Shown: piece after piece, positions 29,894 to 37,824 of the stretch | Numbering within the stretch: the stretch's first letter is position 1 | How the letters are laid out: each line of letters opens with the position of its first letter | Assembly (NCBI RefSeq): GCF_013149275.1 | Contig: NZ_JABGNA010000002.1 | Location: 558,001-622,000 of the forward strand | Length of the DNA: 64,000 nucleotides | Direction of reading: 5' to 3' | Origin: Mucilaginibacter sp. SG564 | GTDB lineage: Bacteria; Bacteroidota; Bacteroidia; Sphingobacteriales; Sphingobacteriaceae | The notes under the pieces: generated by a model | Told to the model about the DNA's origin: nothing | Database searches by the model: none | Seen by the model: only the letters and a program-made list of their open reading frames with translations | Translations under genes and position numbers: made by a program

Positions 29894-31414
29894 ATGAAGA
29901 GACTCTCCTTTTTAACGTTATTGGGCCTTTTTGCTGCTACTTTAACATTTGCACAACAACCGGATTTTATTGAAAACAAACTCGACGCCTATATTAAACA
30001 AGGCTTAACAGACTGGAACCTTCCGGGTTTGGCCATCGCCATTGTGAAAGATGGTAAAACCGTGATCATGAAAGGTTACGGTGTTCGGGATATCAAAACC
30101 AATGAACCGGTTGACGAAAACACCTTGTTCATGATAGCCAGCAACAGTAAATTGTTTACCGGTACGGCACTGGCGCAGCTTGATGTGGATAAAAAACTGT
30201 CGCTTGATGATAAGATCACCAAATATTTCCCGGGTTACTCGGTGTATGATGCTTCTACCACACCTTTACTTACCATAAAAGATTTACTGGGACATCATTT
30301 AGGCACAAAAACCTTCCAGGGTGATTTTACCTTCTGGAACACTACCCTGTCCCGCCAGGAAATTATGAACCGGATGAAACTCCTGAAACCATCTATGGAA
30401 TTCAGACAGAGTTTTGGCTATTGCAATAGCTGCTTTTTAACCGCGGGGCAGGTGATCCAGCAAGTGACCGGCAAACCCTGGGAAACTTATGTTCAGGATA
30501 GCATCCTTACCCCGCTGGGCATGAGCAATACCTATCCGCTAACTGCGGGTATGGCTGCGCGTAAAGGCGTTTCGAAACCATATACTAATGCTTTTACCGG
30601 CCAAATGGTTGAGTTGCCGTATGATCAGGTAGATAACCTGGCGCCTGCAGGCAGTATTGTAAGTAACGTAAAAGATGTGGCCAAATGGCTCACCATGCAG
30701 TTAGATAGCGGCCGCTATGAAGGCAAACAAATCATCGCTTGGAAGGCCCTTCAAAAAACCCGCGACGAAAATACCATTGTGAGCAGCAGGCCTTCAACAG
30801 TATATCCTATTCATTTCAGGGGCTATGGCTTAGGTGTTTTTGAGGCTGATTATAACGGTAAACAAATTTTTTGGCATACCGGCGGCGCAAATGGTTTTGT
30901 AACCAATACCTGCTTTGTACCCGAAGAAAAACTGGCGATAACCATTTTAACCAATAACGATAATCAAAGCTTTTTTGAAGCCCTGCGCTACCAGATCCTG
31001 GATGCCTACTTGGGCGTTCCTTATGTTGATCGCAGCTTGGCTATGCTGAAATCCTTTAACCCCGATCAGAAGGAAACCGTAAAGAAAACCAACGATATGC
31101 TGGCGCGTGTAAAAGGGAAGGCTACTGAACTTCCGCTTGCTGCTTACGCCGGTAAATATCAAAACCCGCTTTACGGACAAATGGATATATCGGTCAACAA
31201 AAAAGACCTGTTGATAAAATTCAGCAATCATCAATACCTTACCGCCTCACTCAAATATATGGACAATGGCGAGTGGATATTGGCCTACAACAATTTGGCC
31301 TATGGTATTTTTCCGCTAAAATTTAAAACCGATGGCAGTAAAGTAGTCTCTACAGAAATTAAAGTAAATGATGGGTTAGAGTATGATCCGTATTTGTTTA
31401 CGAAAGAGAATTAA
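29894..31414 (+). CDS. Secreted beta-lactamase-fold serine hydrolase
   Basis: 506 residues from the ATG at 29894 (MKRLSFLTLLGLFAATLTFA); the longer frame would run through the GH97 terminator. SxxK is SNSKLFT near residue 80, the Tyr motif is SFGYCNSCF near 177, and the third motif HTGGANGFV near 327. The C-terminal ~120 residues (LPLAAYAGKYQNPLYGQMDI) are the beta-rich DUF3471-like tail. Class C beta-lactamase/esterase/DD-peptidase relatives are functionally diverse; no substrate can be inferred. It is the intact counterpart of the frameshifted relative at 14.3 kb. Confidence 0.85.
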   Translation: MKRLSFLTLLGLFAATLTFAQQPDFIENKLDAYIKQGLTDWNLPGLAIAIVKDGKTVIMKGYGVRDIKTNEPVDENTLFMIASNSKLFTGTALAQLDVDKKLSLDDKITKYFPGYSVYDASTTPLLTIKDLLGHHLGTKTFQGDFTFWNTTLSRQEIMNRMKLLKPSMEFRQSFGYCNSCFLTAGQVIQQVTGKPWETYVQDSILTPLGMSNTYPLTAGMAARKGVSKPYTNAFTGQMVELPYDQVDNLAPAGSIVSNVKDVAKWLTMQLDSGRYEGKQIIAWKALQKTRDENTIVSSRPSTVYPIHFRGYGLGVFEADYNGKQIFWHTGGANGFVTNTCFVPEEKLAITILTNNDNQSFFEALRYQILDAYLGVPYVDRSLAMLKSFNPDQKETVKKTNDMLARVKGKATELPLAAYAGKYQNPLYGQMDISVNKKDLLIKFSNHQYLTASLKYMDNGEWILAYNNLAYGIFPLKFKTDGSKVVSTEIKVNDGLEYDPYLFTKEN

Positions 31415-31430
31415 TAGATAAAACATCATG

Positions 31431-31467
31431 AAAAAGCCGTTGCTGATTTCCTGCAACGGCTTTTTTT
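31431..31467 (+). terminator. Intrinsic terminator after the serine hydrolase
   Basis: AAAAAGCCGTTGC, short loop, GCAACGGCTTTTTTT: strong stem and T run. Confidence 0.9.
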
Positions 31468-31481
31468 ATAAACTGATCACT

Positions 31482-32132
31482 CTAGTTAGCTGTGTTGGAT
31501 ACCGGCTTACTGATATACCCTGATTTATATAATGCCCGGTTAACATCTCCGGCTGATACATTTTCTGCCCGGTATATAACCCTGTCATTACCCAGCCAAA
31601 CCTGTTGAGCTGTTTTCAGATCGACCAGGTAATAAAGAAATAAGAAATTGGGATTGCTTCCCGTTACCGTATCATTATGATGGGTTGTTGACGTTTGTGA
31701 ACCCCAGGAAGTACTTAAGCCAATAATCAAAACAGCTTCGGCGCCACTACTCTGCAGCCTGTTCAAATAATCGTTATAGGAAACATTTTCATGTATTTTG
31801 AATACATCCGAAGATTTAATTATGCTTGTTGCCGGAGAGGATAGCTTGCGTGTAAACATCTCTTCCAGCGTTGTTCGGATCTGAATGTCTTTCAGGTTGT
31901 TAAAAACAGGATTCACAATACTATCGAATGATTGCTTACTAAAATCCCGGAGCTCGCCGTGGGTATTGATAACTGTGAGCGCTATTTTTTTGTAAGTATG
32001 ATCGGCCTGGGTTGGGGTAACCGTTTTTAGTGTTGTACCGCAGCCGGTAACTAAAAAGAGGGATACCGATAAGGCCAGATATTTTAATTCGCCTGGTATA
32101 CTGAAATTGGGAGATGGTTTGAATAAGGTCAT
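31482..32132 (-). CDS. Putative lipoprotein, unknown function
   Basis: 216 residues from the ATG at 32132 (MTLFKPSPNFSIPGELKY). The hydrophobic segment LALSVSLFLVTGCGTTLK ends in a lipobox (VTGC). The mature part KKIALTVINTHGELRDFSKQ and EAVLIIGLSTSWGSQTSTTH suggests an alternating alpha/beta domain like that of small envelope lipoproteins whose middle reads GAEAVLIIxL. I do not recognise the function. Convergent with the serine hydrolase. Confidence 0.6.
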   Translation of the reverse strand: MTLFKPSPNFSIPGELKYLALSVSLFLVTGCGTTLKTVTPTQADHTYKKIALTVINTHGELRDFSKQSFDSIVNPVFNNLKDIQIRTTLEEMFTRKLSSPATSIIKSSDVFKIHENVSYNDYLNRLQSSGAEAVLIIGLSTSWGSQTSTTHHNDTVTGSNPNFLFLYYLVDLKTAQQVWLGNDRVIYRAENVSAGDVNRALYKSGYISKPVSNTAN

Positions 32133-32261
32133 ATAACTCGTATTAGATGTATTATAGGAGTTATAAATAATAAAAGGGTTTAATATAATAATGCATGTAA
32201 CTGCACTATTACAAAACAAGCCCCGCTAAAACGAGTAATTAGATATTTGTTCAAAATAGGG

Positions 32262-32334
32262 TGTCATGCTGAGCCCGTCGAAGCATGGTGGGTAGGCCTC
32301 TGCGCTCAACCCTTCGACGGTGCCCAGGGTGACA
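32262..32334. repeat. Palindromic intergenic repeat (TGTCATGCTGAGC...GGTGACA family)
   Basis: TGTCATGCTGAGCCCGTCGA at the left, CCTTCGACGGTGCCCAGGGT then GACA at the right; ends and inner TCGACG/CGTCGA-type arms are complementary. Related half copies occur at 42343-42366 and 52357-52380. Confidence 0.7.
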
Positions 32335-32375
32335 GCCCCTCTTTAATATTATTTATTATGTCTAATCATGAGTTA

Positions 32376-33266
32376 TTAAAAGGCTAACCCTATCCCGCCC
32401 TCTACTCTAAAGCCACTGTTGACAACCTCATTTAACTGGGTTTTATCAACCTGGCCATTATTTAGATAAAGCTCATCGATACCGGTGCCGGTTTGCCAGT
32501 TAAAGTACCCGGCCCCTGCATGTACGCTCAAGTTACGATATAGCGTATACACAAATTGCCCGCCCACATCGATACCATAACCGCTGGCATGGTGGCGGTA
32601 GCTAACCGGGTGTTGAAAGGTTTGGATCAGGTTCCAGTTGGCTTTACTGTTATAGTTAACCTGGTTGTAGATAACATCTGCGGCGAATTTTAAATTTTTG
32701 ATGATGCGCACAGACGAGGTTACTTTTAAAAACGCTCCTTTCCAGTTGGGTTGGTAAGTGCTGTTCAGATCGGGGAAGTTCCCGGTGCGATCCAGCAAAT
32801 GCAATGATTGCTTGCTCATGGTATACCCCACATAAGGTATCAGGCTAAAGCGCTCATTGTTGATGAGGATAAAACCCGCTCCTGTATTCCATAGGGAGGT
32901 ATTCCCTTTATCGCCGTTAAAGGTTTCGTGATAGGTTGGGTTGGTACGGTTATCGGCTCCATAATCGGTATCAGTTACCGATCCTGATGATATAGATTGC
33001 CGGCTATAGCTGGCATATAGGGAAAAACGTTTCCACACGTTCCACAGTACATTGGCGGCTATATTTTGCCCGCCCAGGTGCTGCCATTTAAGCTCCGAAT
33101 AAATATTGGGATTTTGACCGTTCAGATTACCGGCTATTGACCAGTGAAAGTTTTGCTGCTGATATCCTGTGCCCAGGGATACCTGCAATTTCTTTTCGAT
33201 AGATTGGGCATAGATATGGGATATGCCCGTGGCAAGCGCTAAACAAAAACCTATAAATTTTTTCAT
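32376..33266 (-). CDS. Outer-membrane beta-barrel protein, omptin-like topology
   Basis: 296 residues with a signal peptide (LALATGISHIYAQS). The body is a run of amphipathic strands with aromatic girdles (YSELKWQHLGGQNIAANVLW, RFSLYASYSRQSISSGSVTD, FSLIPYVGYTMSKQSLHL) and ends in GGIGLAF, a C-terminal Phe typical of barrels. The YSELKW motif and strand pattern recall omptin or the chlamydial Pomp-like family, but no omptin catalytic Asp-His pair is evident. Function unknown. Downstream of the GH16 operon but separated from it by a terminator. Confidence 0.65.
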   Translation of the reverse strand: MKKFIGFCLALATGISHIYAQSIEKKLQVSLGTGYQQQNFHWSIAGNLNGQNPNIYSELKWQHLGGQNIAANVLWNVWKRFSLYASYSRQSISSGSVTDTDYGADNRTNPTYHETFNGDKGNTSLWNTGAGFILINNERFSLIPYVGYTMSKQSLHLLDRTGNFPDLNSTYQPNWKGAFLKVTSSVRIIKNLKFAADVIYNQVNYNSKANWNLIQTFQHPVSYRHHASGYGIDVGGQFVYTLYRNLSVHAGAGYFNWQTGTGIDELYLNNGQVDKTQLNEVVNSGFRVEGGIGLAF

Positions 33267-33272
33267 CAGGTA

Positions 33273-33308
33273 GAATAAAAAAGCCTGCCTCTTAGAGAAG
33301 GCAGGCTA
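33273..33308 (-). terminator. Intrinsic terminator of the glucanase operon
   Basis: On the minus strand AGCCTGCCTTCTCTAAGAGG then CAGGCTTTTTTATT: strong stem and T run 16 bases after the GH16 stop. Confidence 0.9.
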
Positions 33309-33323
33309 AATATAAAGATTAGG

Positions 33324-34556
33324 TTATTGATTTACACCAAAGGCTTCCCAGCCGGAGGCAGTTGCCCGGGTACAAGTCATAGGCTGAGTGCCGTTTTCGC
33401 TGGAAATGAATTTACCGTTATTTCCCCTAAACGTAACTTTGCCGTCTGCCGTAGCAACCCAGTCAAATTTTTCCCAGTCGCTGATGGTAGTCCGGTTACA
33501 GGTGATGGCTTGCAGACCGTTTTCTGAAGAAACATATTTGCCCTGGCTTTGCAACGCCACTTTGCCGCCACCGGCATCAACTACAGTAAAAGTTTCCCAG
33601 GCCGCAGCAGTCGGGCGGTTACAGTTCATAGCTTGTGTGCCGTTTTCGCCGCTTACATATTGGTTGTTAAAACCTTTAAGGGTGATGTTTTGACCAATTG
33701 GCGGATTTGACGGATTGCTGGTGCCCGAAAGATCATACACACGCACATAATCAACCTGCATGTTGCAGGGCAGGGCACTATCGTTAATGGTATTGCCAGG
33801 CAAATCGCCGCCGATGGCCAGGTTCAGGATAATAAAGAACGGATTGTGGAAAGCGCCTGTATTGTTAATATTGTTGGCAATATTGCCGGTTACATATAGG
33901 GTATTATCCACATACCAGCGGATAGAGTTGGTATCCCACTCTACAGCGTAGGTATGGAACCCGGTAGGACTGGTAGTAGTACTGCCGCCATATTGCGTAT
34001 GCTGATTGCCACCGGCTACGGCCCAGTGCATGGTTCCCAGGATGGTGTTGGAGGTATTCACCTGCTCCATAATATCAATCTCACCACAGCTTGGCCATGG
34101 CGTACCGCTGCTGATGCTAGCGCCAAGCATCCAGAAAGCAGGCCAGGTACCCTGTACCGCAGGCAGCTTGATACTGGCCTCAATGCGGCCATAGGTTGGC
34201 TGAAATTTGCCAGCAGTGGTCAGCTTAGCCGAAGTATATGGCTGACCGCCTACGGTTTGCTTACGCGCGGTAATGGTAAGGAAACCGCCCCCTACAGTGG
34301 CATTGGCTGATTGATAATACTCCTTTTCGTTGTTCACACCAGGGTTACCGTTGTCGATGTTCCAGTTGGCAGTGTTTACGCTGGTGCCGTTAAACTCGTC
34401 AGACCAGATCAGCGTGCCGGCCCTGGGCGTGCTAACCTGTGTTGGGTCTGCCTGCGACGCCGCGGGCTTGTTCAGGTCTTTTTTACATGACGCGGTAAAT
34501 ACCAGGAGTGCCATTACTATAATGGCTCCTTTTGCAGAAATTAAAAATGATTTCAT
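33324..34556 (-). CDS. GH16 beta-glucanase lipoprotein with C-terminal beta-trefoil
   Basis: 410 residues. Lipoprotein signal ([13 protein letters not shown]). The GH16 domain spans about 45-280 and has the catalytic signature [10 protein letters not shown] near residues 155-164 (two Glu as nucleophile and acid), with laminarinase-type neighbours WPAFWMLG and WPSCGEID. The C-terminal ~122 residues hold three repeats of about 40 residues ([48 protein letters not shown]), a fascin-like/ricin-like beta-trefoil probably binding glycan. Last gene of the three-gene operon; surface or periplasmic endo-beta-1,3-glucanase by inference. Confidence 0.9.
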   Translation of the reverse strand: MKSFLISAKGAIIVMALLVFTASCKKDLNKPAASQADPTQVSTPRAGTLIWSDEFNGTSVNTANWNIDNGNPGVNNEKEYYQSANATVGGGFLTITARKQTVGGQPYTSAKLTTAGKFQPTYGRIEASIKLPAVQGTWPAFWMLGASISSGTPWPSCGEIDIMEQVNTSNTILGTMHWAVAGGNQHTQYGGSTTTSPTGFHTYAVEWDTNSIRWYVDNTLYVTGNIANNINNTGAFHNPFFIILNLAIGGDLPGNTINDSALPCNMQVDYVRVYDLSGTSNPSNPPIGQNITLKGFNNQYVSGENGTQAMNCNRPTAAAWETFTVVDAGGGKVALQSQGKYVSSENGLQAITCNRTTISDWEKFDWVATADGKVTFRGNNGKFISSENGTQPMTCTRATASGWEAFGVNQ

Positions 34557-34611
34557 AATGTCGGTTTATGTTAATAATTAGGTGGTTGTACAAATGATAG
34601 TATGGCGATGG

Positions 34612-35448
34612 CTATGGTAAGCTGTATACACGCACATAATCAACCTGCATGGTACATGGCAGTGCGCCATCGTTAATGTTATTACCCGGCAAATCGCCGC
34701 CAACAGCCAGGTTCAGTATAATGAAAAATGGATTATGGAATGCCCCGGTATTGTTAATGTTATTGGTGATGTTGCCGGTTACATAATTAGTACCATCAAC
34801 AAACCATTTTATACCGGTGCTGGTCCATTCCACGGCGTAGGTATGAAAACCGGTTACACTGGTGGTAGTGCTGCCGCCGTATTGCGTATGCTGATTGCCA
34901 CCAGCTATAGCCCAGTGCATCGTTCCCAAAATGGTGCTCGAAGTATTCACCTGCTCCATAATATCAATCTCTCCGCAGCTTGGCCATGGGGTTCCGCTGT
35001 TGATGTTAGCGCCCAATGCCCAGAAAGCCGGCCAGGTACCTTGTACCGAAGGCAGTTTGATGCGGGCTTCGATACGGCCGTATTTTGGCTGATACTTACC
35101 CGCTGTGGTTAACTTGCCCGAAGTATAAGGCTGCCCTCCAACGCTCTGTTTACGCGCGGTAATATTCAGGAAACCTCCAGATACGCTAACGTTGGCCGGT
35201 TGGTAAAACTCCTTTTCGTTGTTTACACCCGGGTTACCGTTGATGATGTTCCAGTTGTTGGTATTTACGCTGGTACCATTGAAATCGTCAGACCAAAGCA
35301 GCGTGCCCGCCCGCGGGGTAGTTTCCTCTGTTTGATCGTTTTTTTGTTCGGCTGCTGGGCGATTAAGGTCCTTTTTACAAGATGCAGTGAGTGCCAGCAG
35401 AGCCATGGCTGCCACGGCTCCTTTAGCGATGTTTGAAAATGATTTCAT
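34612..35448 (-). CDS. GH16 beta-glucanase lipoprotein, single domain
   Basis: 278 residues. Lipoprotein signal ([17 protein letters not shown]). Catalytic signature [10 protein letters not shown] near 155, in a domain nearly identical in sequence to the GH16 part of the downstream gene (e.g. [20 protein letters not shown] against [20 protein letters not shown]). It stops right after the GH16 domain and lacks the trefoil. A tandem duplicate: 55 bases separate the two genes, and 41 separate it from the GH30 gene upstream. Confidence 0.92.
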   Translation of the reverse strand: MKSFSNIAKGAVAAMALLALTASCKKDLNRPAAEQKNDQTEETTPRAGTLLWSDDFNGTSVNTNNWNIINGNPGVNNEKEFYQPANVSVSGGFLNITARKQSVGGQPYTSGKLTTAGKYQPKYGRIEARIKLPSVQGTWPAFWALGANINSGTPWPSCGEIDIMEQVNTSSTILGTMHWAIAGGNQHTQYGGSTTTSVTGFHTYAVEWTSTGIKWFVDGTNYVTGNITNNINNTGAFHNPFFIILNLAVGGDLPGNNINDGALPCTMQVDYVRVYSLP

Positions 35449-35489
35449 AAGATAGGTGGTTAGTAGTTAATTGATTTATAATACTTTAT

Positions 35490-37373
35490 TTATTGATTTA
35501 TGCCAAAAGCCTCCCAGCCCGATGCCGTAGCGCGGGTGCAGGTCATAGCTTGTGTGCCGTTTTCGCTGGATATGAATTTGCTGTTGTTGCCGCGCAGGGT
35601 AACTTTTCCATCGGCGGTTGTTATCCAGTCAAATTTTTCGGTATCGGTAATGGAGGTACGGTTACAGGTAATGGCCTGCGTGCCGTTTTCTGAGGATACA
35701 TATTTACCCATGCTGCGCAGCGCTATTTTACCGGCACCGGCATCAACTACGGTAAATGTTTCCCATGCAGATGCGGTTGGGCGGTTACAGTTCATGGCCT
35801 GTGTGCCGTTTTCACCGCTTACATATTGATTATTGAATCCTTTAAGCGTAACTGTAGAGCCTATCGGAGCGCCTGTTCCGGTACCTCCGGACGATTGCGT
35901 GCCCGACCATTTGAAGGTGGCTACCGCTCCCGCAGCCAGGCTGTAGGTAAATGATTCGGCGCCCCATTTTACTTTAAAGCTAACTGCAGATGAACCATTG
36001 TTTAAGGCGATAAGCACCTTGCTGCCATCTGAATTTTTGAAAGCCACGTTTTGGATACTGCCTGATAAATTTGAGGAGATACGAACAGCGCCCGGACGTA
36101 CAAATCTTGCCGCATGGCCAATAATATAATAGCCCACATTACGGGTAATGGATGTGCCACTTACGGTAATACCACCCAGGCAGGTGCTGCAGCCGCCCGG
36201 TGTATGCGGATTGTTGTTAGGGTCAGCCGCCAGGTTCCATTCCAGTACGTTGCGGCTCCAGTTGCGGGTAGCACCAATGATAAGGGTATTTACGTGCCAG
36301 GAAAGGTCGCCGCCAAAATTGCTGGGGGCGCCAACCCATTGCTCGGTAAAATAAACGTTTTTGTTAGGATAGGCGTTATGCACATCGGTTAAAGCGCTGA
36401 TGCTGCCTGAGTACAAATGGAAGGCAGAACCATCTACATAAGGATTGGCACCTGCATCGGCCAATACGGCTTCGGGATAGTCTATCCTGTCGGTATTATG
36501 ATCATACGCGATGATCTTGGTATTCAAACCAGCGCCACGCAATTGAGGGCCCAGATTGTTTTTAATAAAGTTAGCCTGCTCGTTAGCCTGCATCACCATG
36601 CTTGGATTGTTGTAGGGGTTTAGCGGCTCATTTTGCGGGGTTATGGCATCAATAGTAATGCCTTGCGCCTGCATGGCTTGTATGTATTTTACAAAATAGC
36701 GGGCATAAGCATCATAGTATGCAGTATTTAAGCTACCGCCGGTATAGCCGTTATTGCCGGTTGTGTTCACCTTCATCCAGGTTGGGGCCGTCCAGGGGCA
36801 TGCCAGTATCTTGATAGAAGGATTAATAGCCAGTATTTTTTTCAGGATAGGGATCAGGTCCTGGTTTTCCTGGCTGATGCTGAAGTTGTTCATGTTCACA
36901 TCGCCCGAGGTTTGGTTATAGGTAAAATCGCTGGCGCTTAAGTCGGATGCGCCAATGCTGATACGTAGATAACTGATACCGATTTGTCCGTTGGCAGTGC
37001 CAAAAAGCTCATTCAGTACAGCTGATTGATTACCCCCAAGCCCATTAAGCAAACCCGCGCTGCCGCCTGTTAAAGTAAAGCCAAAGCCATCAATACCCTG
37101 GTAGGTGGTGTTTTCATCCACAGTTACCGTAGTGGCATTGGTGCCGGCATCGGCTGCGAAATTGAAGCTTGTTTGCGCCTCTAACTGTTTCGACCTGTCG
37201 GATGTCGTAACCCAGGCATTTACCACTTCATTAGCTGCACGTGATACGGTTTGCGTGTCCTGACCCGGCGTTACTGCTGCCGAAGCGCGGGAATCCTTTT
37301 TACAGGAATAAAATACCCCCGCGGATAGCAGGATAAATACCGCCAGCCATTTTAAATTGTAATTGATCTTCAT
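35490..37373 (-). CDS. GH30 glucanase/glucosidase lipoprotein with C-terminal beta-trefoil
   Basis: 627 residues with a lipoprotein signal ([13 protein letters not shown]). After a linker the (beta/alpha)8 barrel starts [20 protein letters not shown]. The acid/base Glu is in [10 protein letters not shown] near residue 245 and the nucleophile in VYFTEQWVG near 342, which fits GH30 (beta-1,6-glucanase or beta-glucosidase-type). A beta-sandwich follows, then the same three-repeat trefoil as in the GH16 gene ([16 protein letters not shown]). First gene of the operon; with two GH16 enzymes it suggests degradation of a branched beta-1,3/1,6-glucan such as laminarin or fungal wall glucan. Confidence 0.9.
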   Translation of the reverse strand: MKINYNLKWLAVFILLSAGVFYSCKKDSRASAAVTPGQDTQTVSRAANEVVNAWVTTSDRSKQLEAQTSFNFAADAGTNATTVTVDENTTYQGIDGFGFTLTGGSAGLLNGLGGNQSAVLNELFGTANGQIGISYLRISIGASDLSASDFTYNQTSGDVNMNNFSISQENQDLIPILKKILAINPSIKILACPWTAPTWMKVNTTGNNGYTGGSLNTAYYDAYARYFVKYIQAMQAQGITIDAITPQNEPLNPYNNPSMVMQANEQANFIKNNLGPQLRGAGLNTKIIAYDHNTDRIDYPEAVLADAGANPYVDGSAFHLYSGSISALTDVHNAYPNKNVYFTEQWVGAPSNFGGDLSWHVNTLIIGATRNWSRNVLEWNLAADPNNNPHTPGGCSTCLGGITVSGTSITRNVGYYIIGHAARFVRPGAVRISSNLSGSIQNVAFKNSDGSKVLIALNNGSSAVSFKVKWGAESFTYSLAAGAVATFKWSGTQSSGGTGTGAPIGSTVTLKGFNNQYVSGENGTQAMNCNRPTASAWETFTVVDAGAGKIALRSMGKYVSSENGTQAITCNRTSITDTEKFDWITTADGKVTLRGNNSKFISSENGTQAMTCTRATASGWEAFGINQ

Positions 37374-37493
37374 AAATTGTTATTAGTTAATTGGTTAGTT
37401 TGTGCGTCAATCTCCACGTACGGTTCATCTGCAGCAGGCGCAAAACATCACGTGTGATTTAACCACAGCTTAAAATAGTTGAAATTTTAACCC

Positions 37494-37508
37494 GTGTATC
37501 AAATACAC
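37494..37508. promoter_or_regulatory. Inverted repeat GTGTAT-CAA-ATACAC
   Basis: Perfect 6-bp arms with a 3-base centre, 120 bases before the GH30 start. Possible operator. Confidence 0.35.
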
Positions 37509-37721
37509 CAGCGTGGTTTGTTTTTCAGGAAGGCAGTATTATGTACGGTTTATAAATGTTGTAACAAATTTATATTATTTTAAACGTAATAAACAAGAAA
37601 AATAATCATAAATAACTGATTAATAATGCTTTATATTGAATTTAATACGCTTTAAGCGCAGGCGCATAAACTTTATAAAAGGGCCGCCTAACGTTACAGG
37701 GAGGGTTTTTGTAATTAAAAT

Positions 37722-37755
37722 AATTAATTGTGATACGCTTATATCGCAATTAATT
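37722..37755. promoter_or_regulatory. Long AT-rich inverted repeat
   Basis: AATTAATTGTGAT, 8 bases, ATCGCAATTAATT: 13-base arms with one mismatch. It lies 70 bases past the sensor gene stop and ~350 bases before GH30. It could be a weak terminator of the sensor gene or an operator. Confidence 0.4.
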
Positions 37756-37824
37756 TTAAAGAAAAAAAATGGCGGGTTATTATGCTTGAAATGGCAGTAA
37801 AGGGCTAATAAACAGGATAATGGA

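Larger units (their letters stand above)
37374..37824. other. 451-base AT-rich region upstream of the glucanase operon
   Basis: No gene. It should contain the operon promoter. Two inverted repeats stand out (37494-37508 and 37722-37755, listed separately). No transposon ends or RNA fold that I can identify otherwise. Confidence 0.5.
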
